Under the pieces are notes generated by a model. The model saw nothing but the letters and a program-made list of their open reading frames with translations, did no database searches and was not told where the DNA came from. A stretch of DNA of 64,000 nt, taken from Kaistella palustris DSM 21579 (lineage in GTDB: Bacteria > Bacteroidota > Bacteroidia > Flavobacteriales > Weeksellaceae). Location of the stretch: assembly GCF_000422265.1 (NCBI RefSeq), contig NZ_AULL01000012.1, positions 405,606 through 469,605 on the forward strand. Direction: 5' to 3'. The position numbers were made by a program, and so were the translations under genes. Each line of letters opens with the position of its first letter. Positions within the stretch are counted from its first letter, which is position 1. Below, piece after piece: positions 47,173-57,295 of this stretch.

Positions 47173-47376
47173 ATGAGCTTAGTTGATTTTTTAAAAGGTT
47201 CTTACACAGAATTCAAAGATAAGGTAGAATGGCCGAAATGGCCGGAGCTTCAGTCTTCAACAATTGTGGTGACTATCGGAACTGTAATTTTAGCCCTCTT
47301 CACGTTTGGCGTGGATTCTCTTTTCAGTAAATCAATTGCCAATTTCTTATCTGTTTTTATTAACCTGTTCAATTAA
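47173..47376 (+). CDS. secE: Preprotein translocase subunit SecE
   Basis: 67 residues from ATG 47173 (MSLVDFLKGSYTEF); ATG 47167 is two codons earlier. Starts further upstream would fall in the tRNA-Trp gene. It is a single-pass form: an amphipathic helix with KVEWPKWPELQSST and one transmembrane helix at about 32-52. It clamps SecY in the inner-membrane translocon. It begins 13 nt after tRNA-Trp and is followed 12 nt later by nusG. Confidence 0.92.
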   Translation: MSLVDFLKGSYTEFKDKVEWPKWPELQSSTIVVTIGTVILALFTFGVDSLFSKSIANFLSVFINLFN

Positions 47377-47388
47377 AAGTATTATCCA

Positions 47389-47931
47389 ATGAGTGACTTG
47401 AAGTGGTATGTACTGAAATCCATCAGCGGGCAGGAAAATAAGGTGAAAACCTATATTGAGAATGAAATGAAGCACCACGGTTTCGAAGATTTCGTTACCC
47501 AGGTGGTCATCCCGATGGAGAAAGTGATCCAGATGAGAAACGGGAAAAAGGTGCCGAAAGAAAAACCTTATTATCCCGGTTACTTGATGGTAGAAGCTAA
47601 TCTGGTAGGTGAGATCCCGCACATCATTAAAAATATTCCCGGCGTAATTTCATTTTTAAGTTTAACCAAAGGCGGAGATCCCGTACCGATGCGTAAAGTA
47701 GAGGTGAACAGAATGCTTGGCAGAATGGATGAACTTTCCGAATTCGCTGTGGAAACTGCAATACCTTTCGTCGTTGGTGAGAACGTAAAAGTGATCGATG
47801 GTCCTTTCAACGGATTCAACGGAACGGTAGAAAAACTGCATGAAGACAAAAAGAAGATCGAAGTTTCTGTAATGATTTTCGGAAGAAAAACACCCATGGA
47901 ACTCAGCTACATGCAGGTGGAAAAAGTATAA
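47389..47931 (+). CDS. nusG: Transcription termination/antitermination protein NusG
   Basis: 180 residues. An NGN domain (LKWYVLKSISGQENKVKTYIE, then YYPGYLMVEA) and a C-terminal KOW domain (VIDGPFNGFNGTVEKL). It binds the RNA polymerase clamp and couples it to Rho or to ribosomal S10. It lies in the conserved secE-nusG pair. A terminator and a 2.3-kb hydrolase gene now separate it from rplK. Confidence 0.96.
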   Translation: MSDLKWYVLKSISGQENKVKTYIENEMKHHGFEDFVTQVVIPMEKVIQMRNGKKVPKEKPYYPGYLMVEANLVGEIPHIIKNIPGVISFLSLTKGGDPVPMRKVEVNRMLGRMDELSEFAVETAIPFVVGENVKVIDGPFNGFNGTVEKLHEDKKKIEVSVMIFGRKTPMELSYMQVEKV

Positions 47932-47952
47932 CACAAAATTTTATATTTTATT

Positions 47953-47986
47953 AAAAGAATCAATTTTATTGGTTCTTTTTTTTGTT
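47953..47986 (+). terminator. Terminator of secE-nusG
   Basis: AAAAGAATCAA and TTGGTTCTTTT pair around a short loop and run into TTTTTTG. Confidence 0.85.
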
Positions 47987-48149
47987 TAATGAAAAGGAAA
48001 CAGCAACAAATTACCAGGTAAAAAATGTGTTCCAAGTCCCGAAAAACCTGGGAAGCAGATAATTAAGCGTTTTAACAGCCGTTTATTTTCGCCGGAATTT
48101 AAATACTCAAGTCATTTATTTTGTAGCTTCGTCTTTAAAACCAAATAAG

Positions 48150-50432
48150 ATGAAATCAAAATTTACACTTCTGATCTTAGTTTTGTGTGTCTGTTCCGTT
48201 TTTGGCCAGAGCAAAAACTATGATCTCCTTGCGAAATCTTCTGAAACAAAAATCCTTTATGACAGAGTTTACCCCGTTTCGGATGCCACGAATCTGAAAA
48301 ATGAGGGGGTTTCCGCGACGAAATTTCTTCAGATTTATCATGAAATGCAGCGTGCCGATTTTCTGGACCGCCTGCCAAAAGTTGACTTTATTCAGAAAAA
48401 AGCCAATCTTGGATTTAGTAAAGATTATATTCCGCTCTCGCTGCTTACGGCTGACTTTGAAAATATAAATTCAGATGCTTTGAAACTGAATAAAGTCGCT
48501 CTCAACAGTGATGACCAGTTTGAAGTAAAAGATGCATCCGGCGCTGTCTTCGATAAGCATCAGATCAATATTCTTGCGCCCATCCTTGGAAAGGCCACAA
48601 ATAATGAAGTGAAGTTTCTGCTGGAAAATGACCTGGTATTCAACACGACCGACCGGCATATTTCAGCGGTAGAAATTAAATCCGAAAACGGCTGGCAAAA
48701 AATTAATGTCGGTGTGCCTTTTGTGCTAAAGTTTTCATCAAACGGTGTCAAGACAATTCCATATAAACTATATTTTACTGATGGCCGGGTTTTGGATCAA
48801 TCCTTCAGTCTTAACGTTAAATATCAGAAAAGGGCCGCTGAAAACCATAACGATTCTGCGTTCCGGCCTAATGTGGTGACGACCATTTCCTCCACGATTC
48901 CTTATCAGGGTTATGGTGAAAATGCTTCGTTCACCGGAAAAGGCGAGTATGAGGTTTTTTTGGACAGTGTAGATGGCGTTCTGGATAAACCGATCATTTT
49001 AGTTGATGGTTTTGATCCCGGCGACACCAGAAATACTACCGATATTTACAACCTCCTCAATTACGGAACCAATCAAAATCTTGGCGACGTGCTTCGTGCG
49101 CAGGGTTATGATATCATTGTCCTTAATTTCCCAAAATATACCAGACCTGATGGCATAACTATTATCGATGGCGGCGTAGACTACATACAGAGGAACGCCA
49201 TGATCCTCGCAGAACTGTTAAATGTAATCAATGCGCAAAAAGCAGGAGCAGCCAAAAATGTGGTGATAGGTCCAAGCATGGGTGGGCTTATTACGAGATA
49301 CGCGCTGCGATATATGGAGCTGAATGGCATGTCGCATGACGCACGGCTTTATCTTTCCTTTGATGCACCGCATCTGGGTGCCAATGTACCTGTCGGTTTT
49401 CAGCATCTTTTCAATTATATGGGTTTCGGTCCCTTGGGTGACCTTACCATGCAGGAAATTGTAAACGGCATGCTGAAGAGTCCGGCTGCTAAGGAAATGC
49501 TTCTCGATCATTTTGAGGCGCATTTGCAAAACGGAAGTGCAACTGAGTTTGATACTTCGCTTCTCCTGCCGGTTGGTGCGCCCGGTTTTCGCGCAGCGTT
49601 CCAGAATGAATTAAATACAATGGGTTTCCCACAAAACACAAGAAATGTAGCGATCGCCAATGGGGCCGGAAACGGAACCACGACCGGAACTCCCGGAATG
49701 ACGGTGCTGGATCACACCTTTAACACCTCGGGCACACAAAGGGCGATTATTAAACTTAATTTTACGCCTGCTAAGAATCAGACTTTAGAAGTGAGTCATT
49801 TCAAAGGACAGCAGTGGATCCTCTTCTGGATCACCTTTTATGAGAGTATGGCCAGTTCTAAATCTCCGGCCACATCCGACGGGCTGGATTCGGCGCCAGG
49901 CGGCAGGTTCGATATTGCGAAATTCGCTGCTTTTGCCGAAGGAAATGCTTTGCTGACCGAGTTTCTGAATAACCTGAATATTTTAAATTTCGATTTTATT
50001 CCAACACTGAGTTCACTTGCCGTTTCGAATACCGCTGATTACTATGCACCGGTCACCACTTCTTCGGTGACTCCATTTGCGGCATATTCAGTTCCGTCCG
50101 TTAATGAAGATCATGTGACACTCGATGCCCAGAATGTACAGTTTGCACTGAATGAGATTTTAAACACGACGACTTTAGCTACGAATGAAAATTCCCTGAA
50201 TCAAATTACGATCGAGAATCCTGTCCGGAATCTTCTGAAGATAAAGTCACCCTCCAGTTTTCAGAATGCAGCTATTATGGTGACCGACGTGACCGGCAGA
50301 ACTGTTTTTCGAAAAACGCAGGATATTTCAGGTTTAACGGAAATCCCTGTATCATTGCGACCGGGAATTTATATGGTTACAATTTCCGGCACGAAGGGAA
50401 AAACTGTAAAGAAAGTGACAGTTAATAACTGA
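48150..50432 (+). CDS. Secreted alpha/beta-hydrolase with T9SS type A sorting domain
   Basis: 760 residues. A signal peptide ends near VFGQS. A ~230-residue N-terminal region is of unknown type. The middle has alpha/beta-hydrolase features: a nucleophile elbow GPSMGG (Ser376) and a preceding PIILVDGFDPGD strand-loop, similar to lipase/PGAP1-like hydrolases. The last ~80 residues are a Por-type C-terminal domain (ENPVRNLLKI, then VTDVTGRTVF and LRPGIYMVTI), which directs export through the type IX system and is cleaved at the surface. Its export would need SprA, whose gene in this window carries a stop. It sits between nusG and rplK. Confidence 0.82.
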   Translation: MKSKFTLLILVLCVCSVFGQSKNYDLLAKSSETKILYDRVYPVSDATNLKNEGVSATKFLQIYHEMQRADFLDRLPKVDFIQKKANLGFSKDYIPLSLLTADFENINSDALKLNKVALNSDDQFEVKDASGAVFDKHQINILAPILGKATNNEVKFLLENDLVFNTTDRHISAVEIKSENGWQKINVGVPFVLKFSSNGVKTIPYKLYFTDGRVLDQSFSLNVKYQKRAAENHNDSAFRPNVVTTISSTIPYQGYGENASFTGKGEYEVFLDSVDGVLDKPIILVDGFDPGDTRNTTDIYNLLNYGTNQNLGDVLRAQGYDIIVLNFPKYTRPDGITIIDGGVDYIQRNAMILAELLNVINAQKAGAAKNVVIGPSMGGLITRYALRYMELNGMSHDARLYLSFDAPHLGANVPVGFQHLFNYMGFGPLGDLTMQEIVNGMLKSPAAKEMLLDHFEAHLQNGSATEFDTSLLLPVGAPGFRAAFQNELNTMGFPQNTRNVAIANGAGNGTTTGTPGMTVLDHTFNTSGTQRAIIKLNFTPAKNQTLEVSHFKGQQWILFWITFYESMASSKSPATSDGLDSAPGGRFDIAKFAAFAEGNALLTEFLNNLNILNFDFIPTLSSLAVSNTADYYAPVTTSSVTPFAAYSVPSVNEDHVTLDAQNVQFALNEILNTTTLATNENSLNQITIENPVRNLLKIKSPSSFQNAAIMVTDVTGRTVFRKTQDISGLTEIPVSLRPGIYMVTISGTKGKTVKKVTVNN

Positions 50433-50450
50433 AAAATTTAAACCATAAAT

Positions 50451-50483
50451 TAACCGCTTTTCACCAGGCGGTTATTTGTTTTA
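50451..50483 (+). terminator. Terminator of the T9SS hydrolase gene
   Basis: TAACCGC (50451-50457) pairs with GCGGTTA (50468-50474), followed by a moderately T-rich tail. Confidence 0.75.
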
Positions 50484-50539
50484 GTATAAAATTCTTATTA
50501 AAAATCAACATCTTACCTTGCAGGATTAAAAAATATTCT

Positions 50540-50642
50540 TAATTTTGCAATCCGAAATGTAGAGTAGTTAGGTGAGACAACTCTCTGCAAATTTATAAAT
50601 GCTTCCACATTCATAAATTTCTTAATTTTTTAAAAAACAAAA
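50540..50642 (+). promoter_or_regulatory. Promoter and structured leader of the rplKAJL operon
   Basis: TAATTTTGC at 50540-50548 fits the -7 box. In the leader, AGAGTAGT (50561-50568) pairs with ACAACTCT (50577-50584), and AAATTTATAAATG (50589-50601) pairs with CATTCATAAATTT (50608-50620), one mismatch each. Neither is followed by a T run. Ribosomal protein operons are often regulated at such leaders, L1 for this operon in other bacteria; that role here is inferred. Confidence 0.55.
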
Positions 50643-51086
50643 ATGGCTAAAAAAGTCTTTAAAATGGTTAAGCTCCAGGTAAAAGGAGGAGCAGCAAACC
50701 CTTCTCCACCAGTTGGTCCAGCATTGGGTTCGGCAGGTGTGAATATTATGGAGTTTTGTAAGCAATTTAACGGAAGAACTCAAGATAAACCGGGACAGGT
50801 TTTACCTGTAGTGATTACGGTATACGAAGACAAATCTTTTGAATTCGTTATCAAAACGCCACCGGCTGCAATCCAGTTACTGGAAGCATCTAAGCAGAAA
50901 AAAGGTTCAGGTGAACCAAACCGCTTAAAAGTGGGTTCTGTATCTTGGGATCAGGTTAAAAAAATTGCCGAAGATAAAATGACAGACTTAAACTGCTTTA
51001 CAATTGATGGTGCACTCACCATGGTAGCAGGAACTGCAAGATCTATGGGCTTAAGAGTAACAGGAACTAAACCAACTAACGCTTAA
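50643..51086 (+). CDS. rplK: 50S ribosomal protein L11
   Basis: 147 residues with the proline-rich N-domain ([22 protein letters not shown]) and the RNA-binding C-domain ([22 protein letters not shown]). It forms the GTPase-associated centre on 23S rRNA together with the L10/L12 stalk encoded two and three genes downstream. rplA begins 11 nt after it. Confidence 0.97.
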   Translation: MAKKVFKMVKLQVKGGAANPSPPVGPALGSAGVNIMEFCKQFNGRTQDKPGQVLPVVITVYEDKSFEFVIKTPPAAIQLLEASKQKKGSGEPNRLKVGSVSWDQVKKIAEDKMTDLNCFTIDGALTMVAGTARSMGLRVTGTKPTNA

Positions 51087-51097
51087 AACTTATAGAA

Positions 51098-51790
51098 ATG
51101 GCAAAACTGACAAAAAAGCAAAAAGAAGCTTTAAGCAAAATAGAAAAAAATAAAATTTACAACCTTACCGAAGCTTCTGCTTTAGTGAAAGAAGTGAATT
51201 TTGCAAAATTCGATGCATCTATTGATATCGCTGTGCGGTTAGGTGTAGATCCAAGAAAAGCAAACCAAATGGTAAGAGGTGTTGTATCTCTGCCACACGG
51301 TACCGGTAAAGACGTAAAAGTTCTTGCCCTTGTAACTCCGGATAAAGAAGCAGAAGCTAAAGAAGCTGGTGCTGATTACGTAGGTCTTGACGAATACTTG
51401 CAAAAAATTAAAGACGGTTGGACAGATGTTGATGTGATCGTTACCATGCCTGCAGTTATGGGTAAATTAGGTCCATTGGGTAGAATATTAGGACCAAGAG
51501 GTTTAATGCCAAACCCAAAATCAGGAACTGTAACTATGGATATCGGTAAAGCCGTATCTGAAGTAAAATCGGGTAAGATCGATTTCAAAGTAGACAAATA
51601 CGGTATCATCCACGCTGGAATCGGTAAAGTATCTTTCGAAGCTGAGAAAATCAGAGAAAATGCTGCTGAACTGATTCAGACATTGGTTAAATTGAAACCT
51701 ACTGCAGCTAAAGGAACTTATGTAAAGAGCATTTACTTGTCTTCTACCATGAGCCCGGGTATTGCAATTGATACTAAATCTGTAAACTAA
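51098..51790 (+). CDS. rplA: 50S ribosomal protein L1
   Basis: 230 residues. The conserved L1 signature ([19 protein letters not shown] followed by [13 protein letters not shown]) is intact. It forms the mobile L1 stalk at the E site and in many bacteria represses its own operon by binding the leader mRNA. It lies between rplK and rplJ with 11- and 13-nt gaps. Confidence 0.97.
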   Translation: MAKLTKKQKEALSKIEKNKIYNLTEASALVKEVNFAKFDASIDIAVRLGVDPRKANQMVRGVVSLPHGTGKDVKVLALVTPDKEAEAKEAGADYVGLDEYLQKIKDGWTDVDVIVTMPAVMGKLGPLGRILGPRGLMPNPKSGTVTMDIGKAVSEVKSGKIDFKVDKYGIIHAGIGKVSFEAEKIRENAAELIQTLVKLKPTAAKGTYVKSIYLSSTMSPGIAIDTKSVN

Positions 51791-51803
51791 AATCTGAAGA
51801 ACA

Positions 51804-52409
51804 ATGACAAAAGAAGATAAAGTATTAGTAATACAAGATATTAAAGATATGTTGCAGGACGCGAAAGTGGTCTATGTAGCAAATCTGGAAGGAATGAATG
51901 CTGCTGCGACTTCAGATTTCAGAAGACAGGCATTTAAGCAGAACATTACAATGAAAGTTGTAAAGAATACTTTGCTGCAAAAAGCAATGGAACAGATGGA
52001 AGGAGTAGATTACTCAGAAATGTTCCAGAGTTTCAAAGGAAATTCTGCACTGATGATCTCTGAAACAGCGAATGCTCCGGCAAAGTTGATCCAGGGTTTC
52101 AGAAAGAAAGCAGAAATCCCTGCTTTGAAATCAGCTTATTTACAGGAAACTTTCTATGTAGGTGATGAGAATCTTGAGACACTTGTAAACATCAAGTCAA
52201 GAGAAGAAATGATTGGTGAAATCATCACATTGCTTCAGTCGCCGCTTAGAAATGTACTTTCTGCCCTTCAGAACAAACCGGAAACCAACGACGCTCAAGC
52301 GGAAGAAACAGCTCCGGCCGCTGAAGAAGCAAAAACAGAAGAAGCTCCGGCTGCGGAAGCTGCTCCTGAGGCAAATGCCGAAACCAATGATGCACCAAGT
52401 GCAGAGTAA
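51804..52409 (+). CDS. rplJ: 50S ribosomal protein L10
   Basis: 201 residues. The N-terminal rRNA-binding domain is normal (VYVANLEGMNAAATSDFRRQAF, then KVVKNTLLQKAM). The C-terminal helix that holds L7/L12 dimers is followed by an Ala/Glu-rich acidic extension (about 163-201, with repeated EEAKTEEAPAAEA), making it longer than the ~165-175 residues of most L10 proteins. Such acidic tails occur in other Bacteroidetes. Confidence 0.96.
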   Translation: MTKEDKVLVIQDIKDMLQDAKVVYVANLEGMNAAATSDFRRQAFKQNITMKVVKNTLLQKAMEQMEGVDYSEMFQSFKGNSALMISETANAPAKLIQGFRKKAEIPALKSAYLQETFYVGDENLETLVNIKSREEMIGEIITLLQSPLRNVLSALQNKPETNDAQAEETAPAAEEAKTEEAPAAEAAPEANAETNDAPSAE

Positions 52410-52464
52410 TCAGACTCAAAAAAAAATCAAAATAAATCGTTCAACAAATTAAAACATTAGTAAA

Positions 52465-52833
52465 ATGTCAGATTTAAAAAACTTAGCGGAAACGCTTGTA
52501 AACCTTACTGTAAAAGACGTAAATGAATTAGCTGCAATCCTTAAGGATGAGTACGGAATCGAACCAGCTGCTGTAGCTGTTGCTGCCGGAGGTGGTGCAG
52601 GTGCTGACGCTGCTGAAGAAAAAACAGAATTCGACGTAATTCTTAAAGCTGCAGGTGCTTCTAAATTAGCAGTTGTGAAATTGGTTAAAGACTTAACCGG
52701 TGCAGGACTTAAAGAAGCTAAAGATATGGTAGATTCAGCTCCGACTGCAATCAAAGAAGGTATCTCTAAAGACGAAGCTGAAGCGTTGAAAAAACAACTT
52801 GAAGAAGCTGGTGCTGAAGTAGAATTGAAATAA
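52465..52833 (+). CDS. rplL: 50S ribosomal protein L7/L12
   Basis: 122 residues. An N-terminal dimerisation domain ([21 protein letters not shown]), an Ala/Gly hinge and a C-terminal factor-binding domain ([22 protein letters not shown]). It recruits translation GTPases. It is the last gene before the terminator that separates the rplKAJL unit from rpoBC. Confidence 0.97.
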   Translation: MSDLKNLAETLVNLTVKDVNELAAILKDEYGIEPAAVAVAAGGGAGADAAEEKTEFDVILKAAGASKLAVVKLVKDLTGAGLKEAKDMVDSAPTAIKEGISKDEAEALKKQLEEAGAEVELK

Positions 52834-52857
52834 TTCATTTCCGATACACTTTATATC

Positions 52858-52899
52858 AATTCCGTCCCGATGAGAATCAGGGCGGAATTTTTTTTGAAA
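52858..52899 (+). terminator. Terminator after rplL
   Basis: AATTCCGTCCC and GGGCGGAATT pair with one bulged T around an 11-nt loop, followed by eight Ts. Confidence 0.88.
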
Positions 52900-53018
52900 T
52901 TTTGTTCGGAATAAATATTTGTCTACCTGTAAAAGTTACGACTTCGGCCATATACAAACCATGTTGCGCAGGATATTTTATTTTCGACCAACCGCTTGCA
53001 TTTCAGTTTGAAATGTTG

Positions 53019-53027
53019 TATATTTGC
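53019..53027 (+). promoter_or_regulatory. -7 promoter box of rpoBC
   Basis: TATATTTGC matches the Bacteroidetes consensus, with TTG 20 nt upstream (52996-52998). It predicts a start near 53033 and therefore a ~350-nt untranslated leader. Confidence 0.7.
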
Positions 53028-53383
53028 ACTCCTTTTGGCGCATCAAATTACATACAACTAAACGAAACACCATTATAAACTCTTTTCATCTGTGAATGAA
53101 GAGAATTTTCTGTGTTTTCCGGTCTCGTGCTTTTTGCCGCCAAAAGAAAAAAATATTTTGCACTACTCCGTGAAAAGATATACCGGCGTTGCAGTTAGGT
53201 TTTAGATAAAAGACTGATAGATAACTGATCAGGGACTTTTAAAAAGAATTAATCAGATAACTGCGCCAAAGTTTTCACCATCTGTTCTTTTTGTCTCATT
53301 TTCTCTCATCTACAGATCTCTACTCTGAACCTGATATTTTTTAAACAAAATATTTTTTAACCCCTTCATTCTTTAAAATTTTT

Positions 53384-56300
53384 ATGAGTAAATCTAAAGC
53401 AGTCGCTAAAACTCAGGGAAACGAAAGAATCAATTTCTCTACAGCCAAAGGGAAAATTGAAACGCCTGACTTTTTGGACATTCAGATCCAATCTTTCAAA
53501 GATTTTTTCCAGTTGGATACCCTTCCGGAGCAGAGACTCAACGAATCCCTGTACAAAACCTTTGAAGAAAATTTCCCTATCACAGATTCCAGAAACCAGT
53601 TCGTACTGGAATTCCTGGATTATCTGGTAGATTCCCCTCGTTACTCCATCGATGAGTGTGTGGAAAGAGGACTGACCTATTCAGTTCCCCTGAAAGCCCG
53701 ACTAAAACTGTACTGTACTGACCCGGAACACGAAGATTTCCAGACTGTTGTACAGGATGTGTATTTAGGTCCGGTTCCTTATATGACTCCGTCCGGTTCA
53801 TTTATTATTAATGGTGCTGAGCGTGTGATCGTAACTCAGTTACACAGATCTCCAGGTGTATTTTTCGGTCAGACTTATCACGCCAACGGAACAAAACTGT
53901 ATTATTCCAGAATTATTCCTTTCAAAGGATCCTGGATGGAATTTACGACAGACATCAACAACGTTATGTTTGCGTATATCGACAGAAAGAAAAAATTACC
54001 TTTAACAACATTGTTAAGAGCTATCGGTTACGAATCCGATAAAGATATCCTTCAGATTTTCGACCTTGCGGAGGAAGTGAAAGTTTCCAAAGCTGCCCTG
54101 AAAAAAGTAGAAGGAAGAACCTTAGCTGCGAGAGTTCTGAACACCTGGTTCGAGGATTTCGTAGATGAAGATACAGGTGAAGTGGTTTCTATTGAAAGAA
54201 ATGAGATCATCCTTGACCGTGAAACGATTCTGGAAAAAGAACATTTAGATCTTATTCTGGACGCCGGCGTGAAATCAATTTTGATCCACAAAGAAAATTC
54301 AAACGAGTTCTCTATCATTCAGAATACTTTACAGAAAGATCCGACCAACTCCGAAAAAGAAGCGGTAGAATATATTTACCGTCAGTTGCGTAATGCAGAT
54401 CCGCCAGATGAGGAAACAGCAAGAGGTATCATCGAAAAACTCTTTTTCTCAGAACAGCGTTACTCTTTAGGAGAAGTTGGCCGATACAGATTAAATAAAA
54501 AATTAGGCTTAAATATTCCTGAAAAAACTGAAGTTTTAACTAAAGAAGACATCATTTCGATCGTGAGACACTTGATCGAGTTGGTAAATTCTAAAGCGGA
54601 AGTTGATGACATCGATCACCTGTCCAACAGAAGGATTAAAACAGTAGGTGAGCAGCTATCCGGCCAGTTCGGTGTAGGTCTTTCCAGAATTGCAAGAACG
54701 ATTCGTGAGAGAATGAACGTTAGAGATAACGAGATCTTCACGCCGATTGACCTTGTAAATGCAAAGACTTTAACCTCAGTAATTAACTCGTTCTTTGGTA
54801 CGAACCAGCTTTCTCAGTTCATGGACCAGACCAATCCGCTTTCAGAAATCACGCACAAGCGTAGACTTTCTGCCCTGGGGCCTGGCGGTTTATCAAGAGA
54901 AAGAGCCGGTTTCGAGGTTCGTGACGTTCACCATACACACTACGGTAGAATTTGTCCGATCGAAACTCCTGAGGGACCAAACATTGGTTTGATTTCATCT
55001 TTAGGGATTTATGCGAAGATCAACAGTTTAGGATTTATTGAAACGCCTTACAGAAAAGTAACCAACGGTAAAGTAGATCTTAAAACGACAGCCGTTTTCC
55101 TTAATGCTGAAGACGAAGAAGATAAGGTAATTGCACAGGCCAACGTGGAAATGAACGAAGACGGAACGATCTCTACAGAAAGAGTAATCGCCCGTTTAGA
55201 TGGTGATTATCCGGTAGTTGAGCCACAGCAGGTTGATTTGATCGACGTGGCACCAAACCAGATCTCCGGTATTTCTGCATCTTTGATTCCATTCCTGGAA
55301 CATGATGATGCGAACCGTGCGCTGATGGGATCCAACATGATGCGTCAGGCAGTTCCGTTATTGAAACCCGAAGCTCCGATCGTAGGTACAGGTCTTGAAA
55401 AACAGGTTGCTACCGACTCCAGGATTCTGATCAATGCAGAAGGTAATGGTGTGGTGGAATATGTAGATGCTGACCGCATTACCATTAAATATGAAAGAAG
55501 TGAAGATGATGATCTGGTATCATTTGATTCATCAACCAAAACTTATAAACTTACCAAGTTCCGTAAAACGAATCAGAGTACGACCATTACCTTGAGACCA
55601 AACGTAAGAGTAGGTCAGAAAGTGCAGAAAGGTCAGGTTCTTTGTGATGGTTACGCAACTGAGAACGGCGAACTTGCTTTGGGTAGAAACCTTGTCGTAG
55701 CCTTCATGCCTTGGAAAGGGTATAACTTTGAGGATGCGATCGTTATCAATGAAAAAGTAGTTCGTGAGGACTGGTTTACTTCAATTCACGTTGATGAATA
55801 CTCGCTTGAGGTTCGTGATACCAAACTGGGTATGGAAGAACTGACTGCAGATATTCCAAACGTTTCTGAAGAAGCAACAAAAGATCTCGATGAAAACGGC
55901 ATGATCAGAATTGGTGCCGAGGTAAAACCTGGCGACATTATGATCGGTAAGATCACTCCAAAAGGGGAATCTGATCCAACACCTGAAGAGAAATTATTGA
56001 GAGCAATCTTCGGTGATAAAGCCGGTGATGTGAAAGATGCTTCATTGAAAGCGGATTCTTCATTAAGAGGAGTTGTCATCAACAAGAAATTGTTCTCAAG
56101 AAACATCAAAGACAAAAAGAAAAGAAGCGAGGAAAAACTCAAACTCGAGGAGATTGAAAATACCTACAAATCGAAATTCGATGAGTTGCGTAATATCCTT
56201 CTCGAAAAATTGGGAACGCTGGTAAACGGTAAAACTTCTCAGGGTGTAAACAACGACCTTAATGAAGAAATCATCGGAAAAGGTGTGAAGTTTACAACCA

Positions 56301-57211
56301 AACTTCTTCAAAGTGTTGAGGATTATGTAAATGTAAGCGGTGCAGACTGGACTGTTGATGCAGACAGAAATGAACTCGTGAAGCAGCTGATTCACAACTA
56401 TAAAATTAAGTTCAACGACATTCAGGGAATTAAGAACCGTGAGAAATTCGCAATTTCAATTGGTGATGAATTACCTGCAGGGATCATTAAACTTGCTAAA
56501 GTATACGTCGCTAAAAAACGTAAACTGAATGTGGGTGATAAAATGGCGGGTCGCCACGGTAACAAAGGAATTGTATCCAGAATCGTTCGCGAGGAGGATA
56601 TGCCTTTCCTTGAAGACGGAACGCCGGTTGACATCGTTCTGAACCCGCTGGGTGTACCTTCGCGTATGAACATCGGGCAGATTTACGAAACTGTACTTGG
56701 CTGGGCCGGTAAAAAATTAGGATTAAAATTTGCCACGCCGATCTTCGACGGAGCCAACATCGATCAGATCACCGAGTATACCAACCAGGCCGGATTGCCG
56801 GAATTCGGAAGCACTTATCTGTATGATGGTGGTACCGGCGAGAGATTCTCGCAACCAGCAACAGTTGGTATCATTTACATGTTGAAATTAGGTCACATGG
56901 TTGATGATAAAATGCACGCAAGATCGATCGGACCATACTCACTGATTACGCAGCAGCCTCTTGGTGGTAAAGCGCAGTTCGGTGGACAGAGATTTGGTGA
57001 GATGGAGGTTTGGGCACTCGAAGCTTTCGGTGCATCAAATATCCTTAGAGAGATCCTTACCGTGAAGTCCGATGACGTGATTGGTAGAGCAAAAACTTAC
57101 GAAGCAATTGCCAAAGGAGAAGCAATGCCTGAACCGGGTATTCCTGAATCCTTCAATGTATTGCTCCATGAGTTACAGGGATTAGGTCTGGACGTAAGAC
57201 TTGAGGAATAG
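53384..57211 (+). CDS. rpoB: DNA-directed RNA polymerase subunit beta
   Basis: 1275 residues. The whole chain aligns with bacterial beta subunits by recognisable blocks: the rifampicin region ([34 protein letters not shown]), [11 protein letters not shown], the lineage-specific insertion, and the C-terminal [21 protein letters not shown]. It forms one half of the catalytic cleft. In the rifampicin region residues are wild type in appearance ([15 protein letters not shown]). It is transcribed from its own promoter after a long leader, with rpoC 84 nt downstream. Confidence 0.97.
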   Translation: MSKSKAVAKTQGNERINFSTAKGKIETPDFLDIQIQSFKDFFQLDTLPEQRLNESLYKTFEENFPITDSRNQFVLEFLDYLVDSPRYSIDECVERGLTYSVPLKARLKLYCTDPEHEDFQTVVQDVYLGPVPYMTPSGSFIINGAERVIVTQLHRSPGVFFGQTYHANGTKLYYSRIIPFKGSWMEFTTDINNVMFAYIDRKKKLPLTTLLRAIGYESDKDILQIFDLAEEVKVSKAALKKVEGRTLAARVLNTWFEDFVDEDTGEVVSIERNEIILDRETILEKEHLDLILDAGVKSILIHKENSNEFSIIQNTLQKDPTNSEKEAVEYIYRQLRNADPPDEETARGIIEKLFFSEQRYSLGEVGRYRLNKKLGLNIPEKTEVLTKEDIISIVRHLIELVNSKAEVDDIDHLSNRRIKTVGEQLSGQFGVGLSRIARTIRERMNVRDNEIFTPIDLVNAKTLTSVINSFFGTNQLSQFMDQTNPLSEITHKRRLSALGPGGLSRERAGFEVRDVHHTHYGRICPIETPEGPNIGLISSLGIYAKINSLGFIETPYRKVTNGKVDLKTTAVFLNAEDEEDKVIAQANVEMNEDGTISTERVIARLDGDYPVVEPQQVDLIDVAPNQISGISASLIPFLEHDDANRALMGSNMMRQAVPLLKPEAPIVGTGLEKQVATDSRILINAEGNGVVEYVDADRITIKYERSEDDDLVSFDSSTKTYKLTKFRKTNQSTTITLRPNVRVGQKVQKGQVLCDGYATENGELALGRNLVVAFMPWKGYNFEDAIVINEKVVREDWFTSIHVDEYSLEVRDTKLGMEELTADIPNVSEEATKDLDENGMIRIGAEVKPGDIMIGKITPKGESDPTPEEKLLRAIFGDKAGDVKDASLKADSSLRGVVINKKLFSRNIKDKKKRSEEKLKLEEIENTYKSKFDELRNILLEKLGTLVNGKTSQGVNNDLNEEIIGKGVKFTTKLLQSVEDYVNVSGADWTVDADRNELVKQLIHNYKIKFNDIQGIKNREKFAISIGDELPAGIIKLAKVYVAKKRKLNVGDKMAGRHGNKGIVSRIVREEDMPFLEDGTPVDIVLNPLGVPSRMNIGQIYETVLGWAGKKLGLKFATPIFDGANIDQITEYTNQAGLPEFGSTYLYDGGTGERFSQPATVGIIYMLKLGHMVDDKMHARSIGPYSLITQQPLGGKAQFGGQRFGEMEVWALEAFGASNILREILTVKSDDVIGRAKTYEAIAKGEAMPEPGIPESFNVLLHELQGLGLDVRLEE

Positions 57212-57215
57212 ACTT

Positions 57216-57285
57216 GAGATATTAAGGCGTGAGATGTGAGATTTAAAAAGTCTCATATCTCCAATCTCTCAATCTTTTAATCTAA
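57216..57285. repeat. Quasi-palindrome between rpoB and rpoC
   Basis: A purine-rich run of short GAGAT/GTGAGAT repeats is followed by its pyrimidine-rich counterpart. GAGATGTGAGA (57231-57241) pairs with TCTCATATCTC (57251-57261), and further ATCTC/AATCTC units continue to about 57282. There is no T run, so it is not an ordinary terminator. Confidence 0.65.
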
Positions 57286-57295
57286 ATAAAATCAA

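Larger units (their letters stand above)
52834..53383 (+). promoter_or_regulatory. rplL-rpoB intergenic region with terminator, promoter and long leader
   Basis: 550 bp without a gene. It holds the rplL terminator (52858-52899), a TATATTTGC promoter (53019-53027) with TTG at 52996-52998, and a leader of about 350 nt to the rpoB ATG. The leader has one clear small hairpin (CTCTTTTCAT..ATGAAGAG, about 53081-53105). No leader peptide or known riboswitch was recognised. Confidence 0.6.

Noticed and set aside
53028..53383. Leader peptide or small gene before rpoB
   Set aside because: No start codon is followed by a frame with plausible composition, and nothing resembles a known attenuator peptide.
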